DNA from: an uncultured Roseburia sp.
Lineage (GTDB): Bacteria; Bacillota; Clostridia; Lachnospirales; Lachnospiraceae
Length of the DNA stretch: 13,213 bases
Direction of reading: 5' to 3'
NCBI GenBank assembly: GCA_910584215.1
Contig: CAJTYI010000087.1
Coordinates: forward strand, 1-13,213
Shown here one piece after another: positions 8,099 through 13,213 of this stretch (its first letter is position 1; every line of letters starts with the position of its first letter). The notes under the pieces were generated by a model that saw only the letters and a program-made list of their open reading frames with translations, ran no database searches and was not told the origin of the DNA. A program made the position numbers and the translations under genes.

Positions 8099-9043
8099 AT
8101 GGAAGAAGAGAAGAAAAAGAAAGAGAAAAAAGGTTTTTTCAGCCGACTGGTTGCAGGTCTTGCCAAGACGAGGGACAATATTGTATCGGGGATTGACAAT
8201 ATATTTTCCGGTTTTTCCAGTATCGACGATGATTTTTACGAGGAGATCGAGGAGACGCTGATTATGGGAGATATCGGCGTCAAGGCGACAGAGGAGATTT
8301 TGGAGAATTTAAGGGCAAAGGTAAAGGAAAACCATCTCAAGGAGCCGGCAGAGTGCCGTGAGCTTTTGATTAACAGTATCAAAGAGCAGATGGATGTGGG
8401 GGAGACGGCTTATCGTTTCGAGGATGAAAAATCCGTGGTGCTCGTCATCGGCGTCAACGGTGTGGGAAAAACGACGACGGTGGGCAAACTGGCCGGCAAG
8501 CTGCGCGAGGAAGGCAAGCGGGTGGTGATCGCGGCGGCGGATACATTTCGCGCGGCGGCGGGCAATCAGCTCCAGGAGTGGGCAAACCGTGCCTCCGTCG
8601 ACATGATCGGCGGTCAGGAGGGCGCCGATCCGGGCGCCGTCGTCTACGACGCGGTGGCTGCGGCTAAGGCGAGAAATGCGGATGTGCTGCTCTGCGACAC
8701 TGCCGGGCGTCTCCACAACAAGAAAAATCTCATGGCGGAGCTTGGCAAAATCAATCGCATTCTGGAAAAGGAGTACCCGGATGCCTTTCGTGAGACATTG
8801 GTGGTGTTAGACGCGACGACCGGGCAAAATGCTCTGATGCAGGCCAAAGAGTTTTCCGAGGTGGCGGATATTACCGGCATTGTTCTCACGAAGATGGACG
8901 GTACGGCAAAAGGAGGTATCGCCGTGGCGATACACGCCGAGCTTGGAATTCCGGTCAAATATATTGGCGTCGGGGAGACGATCGAAGATCTGCAAAAATT
9001 TGATGCCGACGAATTTGTCAATGCACTGTTTCAGGTGCAATAG
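8099..9043 (+). CDS. ftsY: Signal recognition particle receptor FtsY
   Basis: FtsY is the SRP-type GTPase that docks Ffh-ribosome complexes at the membrane for co-translational insertion. The protein has 314 residues. A short Lys/Glu-rich N-terminus followed by 'GFFSRLVAGLAKT' suggests the membrane-binding amphipathic helix and a minimal acidic A domain, as in other Firmicutes. A helical N domain (to about 100) precedes the G domain with P-loop GVNGVGKTTT (118-127), 'DTFRAAAGNQLQEWA', DTAGR (200-204) and TKMD (264-267). The DTFRAAA and GNQLQEW elements separate FtsY from Ffh, as does the lack of a Met-rich M domain. The ATG at 8099 is preceded by GGGAGG (8085-8090). It follows smc by 130 bp with no convincing gene between. 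In many Firmicutes ylxM and ffh come next; here a tandem repeat and ilvA follow instead. Confidence 0.96.
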   Translation: MEEEKKKKEKKGFFSRLVAGLAKTRDNIVSGIDNIFSGFSSIDDDFYEEIEETLIMGDIGVKATEEILENLRAKVKENHLKEPAECRELLINSIKEQMDVGETAYRFEDEKSVVLVIGVNGVGKTTTVGKLAGKLREEGKRVVIAAADTFRAAAGNQLQEWANRASVDMIGGQEGADPGAVVYDAVAAAKARNADVLLCDTAGRLHNKKNLMAELGKINRILEKEYPDAFRETLVVLDATTGQNALMQAKEFSEVADITGIVLTKMDGTAKGGIAVAIHAELGIPVKYIGVGETIEDLQKFDADEFVNALFQVQ

Positions 9044-9053
9044 ATCGGCGAAT

Positions 9054-9314
9054 GCAGGTGCGGAACGTAAATAAAGAAAAAAGAAAACAGCAACTGTACG
9101 AACAGAGCCCAGAGCATTTGCGGACGCAGGGTGTGAGCGGCCGGAAATGTCTCTGCCGAAAGGGCGCTGGGAGAGCAGGTGCGGAACGTAAATAAAGAAA
9201 AAAGAAAACAGCAACTGCACAAACAGAGCCCAGAGCATTTGCGGACGCAGGGTGTGAGCGGCCGGAAATGTCTCTGCCGAAAGGGCGCTGGGAGAGCAGG
9301 TGCGGAACGTAAAT
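9054..9314 (+). repeat. Tandem 121-bp direct repeat (two copies plus a 19-bp third start)
   Basis: Copy 1 spans 9054-9174 and copy 2 spans 9175-9295. They differ only at two positions (T/C and G/A inside CAACTGTACGAACAGAG versus CAACTGCACAAACAGAG). The first 19 bases of the unit, GCAGGTGCGGAACGTAAAT, occur a third time at 9296-9314 and run directly into the ilvA ribosome binding site. The unit has an A-rich block (AAATAAAGAAAAAAG), a GC-rich half, and an imperfect hairpin in which AGCGGCC faces GGGCGCT. The + strand of each unit contains no TTA, CTA or TCA, so the minus strand is free of stops in all three frames. The period of 121 is not a multiple of three, so it is not a coding repeat. It fills almost the whole ftsY-ilvA spacer. 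I do not recognise it as a known element. Confidence 0.95.
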
Positions 9315-9326
9315 CAGGAGGCAAAA

Positions 9327-10538
9327 ATGTTGACATTGGATAAGTTTGAGGAAGCCAGCGAAAAGGTCCGGGAGGTTACACTGGAGACAAAGCTTGTGTA
9401 CAGTGATTACTTCAGTGCGCAGACCGGCAACAAGGTATACTTAAAGCCGGAAAATATGCAGTTTACCGGGGCGTATAAAGTGCGCGGCGCTTACTATAAG
9501 ATCAGCACGTTAAGCGATGAGGAGCGGGAGAGAGGGCTGATTACCGCCTCCGCCGGAAACCATGCGCAGGGTGTCGCCTATGCGGCCAAATGCTACGGCT
9601 GTAAGGCGGTGATCGTGATGCCGACCACCACGCCGCTAATCAAAGTAAACCGTACCAAGAGCTACGGCGCGGAAGTAATTCTCTACGGAGATGTGTATGA
9701 CGAAGCTTGCAAGAGAGCTTATGAGCTGGCCGATGAAAAGGGGTATACTTTTATCCATCCGTTTGATGATTTGGCAGTGGCGACGGGACAGGGAACGATC
9801 GCGATGGAAATCTTTAAGGAGCTTCCTTTGGTGGAGTACATATTAGTTCCGATTGGCGGCGGCGGCCTGGCGACCGGCGTGTCGACACTGGCAAAGCTGC
9901 TCAATCCCAAGATCAAAGTGATCGGTGTGGAGCCTGCCGGGGCAAACTGTATGCAGGCTTCGTTTGCGGCGGGTAAAGTGATGACGCTTCAGCAGATCAA
10001 TACGATTGCCGACGGTACGGCGGTTAAGACGCCGGGAAGCAATATTTTTCCCTATATACAGCGGAATCTCGACGATATCATCACCGTGGAAGATGACGAG
10101 CTGATCGTAGCGTTTTTGGATATGGTGGAGAATCATAAGATGATTGTGGAAAATTCGGGACTTTTGACGGTCGCGGCCTTAAAACACCTGGATGTGAGCG
10201 ATAAGCGGGTCGCGGCGATTTTAAGCGGCGGAAACATGGATGTGATTACCATGTCGTCTGTCGTGCAGCAGGGGCTTATTTTCCGCGACAGAATTTTTAC
10301 CGTCTCTGTTTTGCTTCCCGATAAGCCCGGAGAACTGGCGAAGGTATCGGAAACGCTTGCCGCCGAGCAGGGAAATGTCATAAAACTAGAGCACAACCAA
10401 TTTGTCACGACAAACCGCAGTGCGGCCGTGGAGCTGCGCATTACTTTGGAGAGTTTTGGCACCGATCACAAGAAGCAGATCATCAAAGCGCTGGAAAAGA
10501 AAGGGTACAAGCCTAAAGTTGTGCGGACTAATTTATAG
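9327..10538 (+). CDS. ilvA: Threonine ammonia-lyase (dehydratase) with C-terminal ACT domain
   Basis: This PLP enzyme deaminates L-threonine (and usually L-serine) to 2-oxobutanoate (or pyruvate) plus ammonia. It is the entry step of isoleucine synthesis or of threonine catabolism. The 403-residue product has the Schiff-base lysine K51 in 'TGAYKVRGA', 'SAGNHAQGVA', the phosphate-binding loop GGGGL (177-181), and the C-terminal 'ILSGGNMD'. A single ACT regulatory domain (about 322-403, 'VLLPDKPGELAKVSETLA') follows, so this is the medium form and not the 510-residue form with two ACT-like repeats. ACT domains in this family usually bind amino-acid effectors. The start is the ATG at 9327 with CAGGAGG (9315-9321) five bases upstream; a GTG at 9300 would lie inside the tandem repeat and lacks a ribosome binding site. 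No other ilv or thr gene is nearby and no T-box leader is visible, so biosynthetic versus catabolic use cannot be decided here. Confidence 0.93.
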   Translation: MLTLDKFEEASEKVREVTLETKLVYSDYFSAQTGNKVYLKPENMQFTGAYKVRGAYYKISTLSDEERERGLITASAGNHAQGVAYAAKCYGCKAVIVMPTTTPLIKVNRTKSYGAEVILYGDVYDEACKRAYELADEKGYTFIHPFDDLAVATGQGTIAMEIFKELPLVEYILVPIGGGGLATGVSTLAKLLNPKIKVIGVEPAGANCMQASFAAGKVMTLQQINTIADGTAVKTPGSNIFPYIQRNLDDIITVEDDELIVAFLDMVENHKMIVENSGLLTVAALKHLDVSDKRVAAILSGGNMDVITMSSVVQQGLIFRDRIFTVSVLLPDKPGELAKVSETLAAEQGNVIKLEHNQFVTTNRSAAVELRITLESFGTDHKKQIIKALEKKGYKPKVVRTNL

Positions 10539-10583
10539 GAAATGTTAGAAAGAGAAGCTATAGAGAGTCTTCGTAGTATTGTG

Positions 10584-10614
10584 ATAATCCGGTAGTTTCA
10601 TAATTACCGATTAT
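10584..10614 (+). promoter_or_regulatory. Imperfect dyad between ilvA and apt
   Basis: ATAATC-C-GGTA (10584-10594) pairs with TACCGATTAT (10605-10614): ten pairs with one bulged C, around a 10-nt AT-rich loop. An AT-rich tract (ATTTATGATTA) follows rather than a run of T. It could be a weak terminator for ilvA, a 5'UTR hairpin of apt, or an operator. I found no well-spaced promoter hexamers to decide. Confidence 0.4.
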
Positions 10615-10650
10615 ATTTATGATTACAAAGAGAAAAAGGAGGAACCAGCG

Positions 10651-11175
10651 ATGAAGAAACTAGAAGAGTATGTGAGAACCATACCGGATTTCCCGGAGCC
10701 AGGCATCATGTTTCGGGATGTCACGAGCGTTCTTGCAGACGCCGAAGGATTAAAACTGGCGATTGATTCCATGATTGGCGAACTCTCCGATGTGGAGTTC
10801 GACGTGATTGCCGGAACAGAATCCAGAGGGTTTATCTTTGGCGTGCCGATCGCCTATGCGATGGGGAAATCATTTGTGCCCGTGAGAAAAAAAGGCAAGC
10901 TGCCGTGTGAGACGATCTTTGCAGAATACGACTTAGAGTACGGCACTGCGGTGATCGAAATGCACAAGGACGCCATAAAACCGGGACAGAAGGTCGTATT
11001 GGTGGATGATTTGATCGCCACGGGAGGTACGATTGAGGCGAGCGTTAAGCTCGTGGAACAGTTGGGCGGAGAAGTGGTAAAGATTTTGTTTTTGATGGAG
11101 TTAAAGGGACTAAACGGAAGGGATAAACTAAACGGTTACGACGTGGCATCTATCATTTCATATGACGGAAAGTAG
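10651..11175 (+). CDS. apt: Adenine phosphoribosyltransferase
   Basis: APRT joins adenine with PRPP to give AMP and pyrophosphate, a one-step cytosolic purine salvage reaction. The 174-residue product matches bacterial APRT length. Diagnostic segments are the N-terminal 'IPDFPEPGIMFRDVT' (11-25), 'VIAGTESRGFIFG', 'VPVRKKGKLPCET' and the PRPP-binding motif VVLVDDLIATGGT (115-127). The ATG at 10651 has a textbook AAGGAGG (10636-10642) eight bases upstream. The gene is followed after 228 bp by a purine permease, a sensible salvage pairing: import of the base, then capture as nucleotide. In many clostridia apt lies near recJ and relA, which are not present here. Confidence 0.96.
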   Translation: MKKLEEYVRTIPDFPEPGIMFRDVTSVLADAEGLKLAIDSMIGELSDVEFDVIAGTESRGFIFGVPIAYAMGKSFVPVRKKGKLPCETIFAEYDLEYGTAVIEMHKDAIKPGQKVVLVDDLIATGGTIEASVKLVEQLGGEVVKILFLMELKGLNGRDKLNGYDVASIISYDGK

Positions 11176-11298
11176 TGTGAGAAGAAGTTTCATCGCTCAC
11201 AGCAAAGGCTCTGACATGAAACAAGTTTATGCGCCAGGAAGTTTTTTATAACGAGGGTGTCAGAAAAATGTGACGATAGCATCACATGGCTTTTTTCA
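11176..11298 (+). promoter_or_regulatory. Candidate attenuator/riboswitch-like leader ahead of the purine permease
   Basis: Four paired elements can be read. A: TGTGAG (11176-11181) with CTCACA (11196-11201). B: CTGACA (11211-11216) with TGTCAG (11258-11263), enclosing a possible GAAAC (11218-11222)/GTTTT (11241-11245) helix. C: ATGTGA (11268-11273) with TCACAT (11282-11287), followed by GGC and six Ts. D, the alternative: ATCGCTCACA (11192-11201) with TGTGACGAT (11269-11277), nine pairs with one bulged C. D excludes both A and C, so it would act as an antiterminator. I see no conserved core of the purine, preQ1, ZTP or guanidine classes. The start of the leader transcript is unknown; it may be read-through from apt. 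Structure is seen; function is inferred. Confidence 0.42.
11268..11296 (+). terminator. Terminator-like hairpin between apt and the purine permease
   Basis: ATGTGA pairs with TCACAT (six pairs, 8-nt loop). After GGC comes a run of six Ts (11291-11296). The stem is short and three bases separate it from the T-run, so it is likely a modest terminator. It can end apt transcripts, or be the switchable terminator of the leader described at this position. Confidence 0.45.
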
Positions 11299-11403
11299 CC
11301 AGATTTCGGCCGCGGCAAAGCTGAGACATGGAGGTTAGATACGGACAAGGGCGGATGTGAAATCAGAAAGGACAACAGCATCAGCCCGGAATAGGAGGAT
11401 AAA

Positions 11404-12762
11404 ATGTTAGAAAAGTTATTTCATATTAAGGAAAATAATACGAGTATCAAGGTGGAGGTGATGGCGGGTATCACCACATTTATGACAATGGCCTATATTC
11501 TGGCCGTCAATCCGTCCATGCTTGCGGTGGCAGGCATGAACAAAGATGCGGTACTGATTGCGACGGCGCTGGCCTCCTTTATCGGTACGCTTGCGATGGC
11601 GCTGTTAGCCAATTATCCGTTTGCGCTCGCGCCGGGCATGGGATTAAATGCCTATTTTGCCTACACGGTGTGCCTAGGCATGGGATATAGCTGGCAGATT
11701 GCACTGCTCGCCGTGTTTGCGGAGGGATTGATATTTATCGTGCTTTCCCTCACCAGTGTGCGTGAGGCTATTTTTAATGCGATTCCGGTCAATCTGAAAA
11801 AGGGTGTCAGTGTCGGAATCGGACTCTTTATCGCATTTATCGGCCTGCAAAACGGTGGTATCGTAGTTTCAAACAGCTCGACGCTGGTGAGCTATGTCGA
11901 TTTTACCGCGAACTTCCGCACCGCCGGTATCTGTGCATTGTTAGCGTTAATCGGATTAATGGTTACGGCGATTCTTTATATCAAAAGAGTGAAAGGCTCC
12001 ATTCTTTTTGGTATTCTGATCACTTGGGTATTGGGAATGCTTTGCCAGGCAGTCGGGCTCTATGTACCGGATGCCGAGAACGGATTCTATTCTCTCTACC
12101 CGGCATGGGGAATGACCGACCTCACCTCGATCAAAGATACATTCGGACAATGTTTTCGCGCGGATTTTTCGACGATTAAGATTTTTGACTTTATTGCAAT
12201 CCTGCTGTCCTTTTTGTTTGTTGATATGTTTGATACACTGGGAACCCTGATCGGTGTGGCAACAAAAGCGGATATGCTCGACAAAAATGGGCGTCTGCCC
12301 CGCATCAAACAGGCTCTGCTGGCGGATGCTGTGGCGACTTCAGCCGGCGCGGTGCTTGGTACATCCACTACAACCACGTTTGTAGAGAGCTCTTCCGGCG
12401 TGGCGGAGGGCGCGAGGACAGGTCTTGCTTCCGTGGTGACGGGACTGCTGTTTTTGGTTTCCATTTTCCTGTCGCCGATCTTTTGCTCTATTCCAAGCTT
12501 TGCCACGGCTCCGGCGTTAATTTTTGTCGGATTTTTGATGATTTCCACCGTGACAAATATTGATTTTAGCGATCTGACAGAGGCAATTCCAGCTTACTTA
12601 TGCCTGCTGGCAATGCCGTTGATGTACAGCATATCCGAGGGCATTGCCGTCGGTGTGATTTCTTATGTGATTATCAATCTTGCCTGCGGAAAGGCAAAGA
12701 AGATCACGCCGCTTATGTATGTGCTGGCAGTATTGTTTATCTGTAAATATATTTTCCTGTAA
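11404..12762 (+). CDS. NCS2 family purine base permease (AzgA/PbuG-like)
   Basis: A 452-residue, highly hydrophobic membrane protein with roughly 12-14 predicted membrane segments. It matches the AzgA-like branch of the NCS2 (nucleobase:cation symporter 2) family, which includes B. subtilis PbuG and PbuO and E. coli GhxP, GhxQ and the adenine transporters. Family markers are 'MAGITTFMTMAYIL' near the N-terminus, 'ALAPGMGLNAYFAYT' (about 74-88), 'VFAEGLIFI', 'DMFDTLGTLIGVATKA' and 'GTSTTTTFVESSSGVAEG'. Members import hypoxanthine, guanine or adenine with protons; which base this one prefers cannot be read from the sequence. Linkage to apt suggests adenine or a mix. The ATG at 11404 has AGGAGG (11393-11398) five bases upstream. 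Expression is probably controlled by the structured 228-bp leader, and a strong terminator follows 78 bp after the stop. Confidence 0.93.
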   Translation: MLEKLFHIKENNTSIKVEVMAGITTFMTMAYILAVNPSMLAVAGMNKDAVLIATALASFIGTLAMALLANYPFALAPGMGLNAYFAYTVCLGMGYSWQIALLAVFAEGLIFIVLSLTSVREAIFNAIPVNLKKGVSVGIGLFIAFIGLQNGGIVVSNSSTLVSYVDFTANFRTAGICALLALIGLMVTAILYIKRVKGSILFGILITWVLGMLCQAVGLYVPDAENGFYSLYPAWGMTDLTSIKDTFGQCFRADFSTIKIFDFIAILLSFLFVDMFDTLGTLIGVATKADMLDKNGRLPRIKQALLADAVATSAGAVLGTSTTTTFVESSSGVAEGARTGLASVVTGLLFLVSIFLSPIFCSIPSFATAPALIFVGFLMISTVTNIDFSDLTEAIPAYLCLLAMPLMYSISEGIAVGVISYVIINLACGKAKKITPLMYVLAVLFICKYIFL

Positions 12763-12839
12763 GACAGATTGTCTTTTGTGAGGCGGCAAGCCTGTTCGTT
12801 TGAGCCGCAAGTATGCGATGATAGAATAGAAGTGATAAG

Positions 12840-12875
12840 AAATATAGGGTATGGAGTTGTCATACCCTATATTTT
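12840..12875 (+). terminator. Strong intrinsic terminator after the purine permease gene
   Basis: AATATAGGGTATG (12841-12853) and CATACCCTATATT (12861-12873) form a perfect 13-bp stem with a 7-nt loop. It is extended by an A-T pair and a G-T wobble on the outside. Four Ts end the 3' arm and As precede the 5' arm, so it could work in both directions. Confidence 0.75.
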
Positions 12876-12916
12876 GTAGTAAATGGAAATGGACAAATTG
12901 GGTTTGGAGGAAGAAG

Positions 12917-13166
12917 ATGAATCTTGAGATTGACCGGTGAATATAAAGAACAGCTCTTTGAAATGCTGATAGAATGGAAGAACAAAAAATGGCTGGGTTC
13001 CTGACACAACTTTGTTTTGTCTCGATAAAGATAGAATCATTTTTGTAGGGGTTGTTTATATTCGCCATTATTTAAATGATGCGCTATTAAACATTATGGG
13101 ATTCACTTATAACGTAGAGGCAGTGTGATAAGAAATTATAGATTATTAGCCAAGTTATTTGGATGA
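12917..13166 (+). pseudogene. Degraded GNAT-family N-acetyltransferase gene
   Basis: Pieces of one protein family can be read in successive frames. An ATG at 12917 with GGAGG nearby opens 'MNLEIDR' and stops at once (12938-12940). The next frame gives LTGEYKEQLFEMLIEWKN (from 12930, stop 13002-13004). A third gives VPDTTLFCLDKDRIIFVG and VVYIRHYLNDALLN (about 12997-13128, ending in TGA). A last shift gives 'RGSVIRNYRLLAKLF' (13113-13160, TGA 13164-13166). In order these match, from memory, the pattern of GNAT enzymes of the COG3981 type: a start with 'LFEMLEEW', then 'VP-TT-F', 'VG-V-IRH-LN', and the acetyl-CoA loop 'RPS-RRKGY'. About 40-60 residues are missing between the second and third pieces, and the protein would normally continue further. 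With at least three frame breaks and an internal deletion it cannot be functional. The rest of this 451-bp stretch after the permease holds the terminator and no other gene I can see. Confidence 0.6.
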
Positions 13167-13213
13167 ATACCTATGAATAGTGGATGCATATTTATTCTAT
13201 CTTAAAATTATAG

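Noticed and set aside
7990..8196. Small + frame overlapping the ftsY start
   Set aside because: It begins at TTG without a ribosome binding site and runs out of frame into the conserved start of ftsY.
9054..9314. CRISPR array or insertion sequence
   Set aside because: The units are contiguous without unique spacers, and there are no terminal inverted repeats or transposase frame.
9044..9326. T-box or leader-peptide attenuator for ilvA
   Set aside because: No T-box sequence (GGGTGGTACCGCG-like) and no Ile/Val/Leu-rich leader frame with a terminator; the spacer is the tandem repeat.
9031..9336. Minus-strand frame through the tandem repeat
   Set aside because: The period of 121 shifts the frame, so the two copies are read differently. 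The product is low complexity, and the openness follows from missing TTA/CTA/TCA triplets.
11176..11403. Known purine-class riboswitch (guanine/adenine) before the permease
   Set aside because: The conserved junction and loop sequences of that class are not present; only the alternative-hairpin layout is supported.
12917..12940. Seven-codon peptide MNLEIDR as a small gene
   Set aside because: Although it has a GGAGG site, it reads better as the start of the decayed acetyltransferase gene.

Overview
The window reads as chromosomal DNA of a clostridial Firmicute, most likely a Lachnospiraceae-type anaerobe. This is inferred from the plsX-acpP-rnc-smc-ftsY gene order, strong AGGAGG-type ribosome binding sites, a YesL/DUF624 membrane protein, and a secreted protein built from FIVAR, cysteine-pair and Ig-like modules. 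Every recognised gene lies on the + strand.

Region by region: (1) 1-1136 is the 3' end of a large surface-protein gene whose start lies before the window. (2) 1369-2034 encodes a five-helix DUF624 membrane protein. (3) 2148-9043 is the housekeeping core: plsX (acyl-phosphate synthesis) and acpP (acyl carrier) overlap, then rnc (RNase III), smc (chromosome condensation) and ftsY (SRP receptor). A good candidate promoter (TTGATT, 17 bp, TATATT) precedes plsX. (4) 9054-9314 is a nearly perfect tandem repeat of a 121-bp unit, two copies plus a 19-bp third start, wedged between ftsY and ilvA. (5) 9327-10538 is an ACT-domain threonine dehydratase (ilvA). (6) 10651-12762 is a purine salvage pair: apt, then an AzgA-type NCS2 purine permease. 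Between them, 228 bp hold mutually exclusive RNA hairpins ending in a terminator-like structure, which looks like an attenuator or riboswitch leader of no class I recognise. (7) A strong terminator closes the permease gene. The AT-rich tail holds a degraded GNAT acetyltransferase pseudogene, recognised from fragments in three reading frames.

Functionally, plsX and acpP supply phospholipid synthesis, while ftsY (membrane targeting) and smc (segregation) belong to the same growth-linked cluster. Apt converts imported adenine to AMP, so the downstream permease is its natural partner. The window is mostly core genome. The parts that ordinary annotation would miss are the 121-bp tandem repeat, the leader before the permease, and the GNAT pseudogene. 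I saw no defence system, phage, insertion sequence, CRISPR array, rRNA or tRNA.
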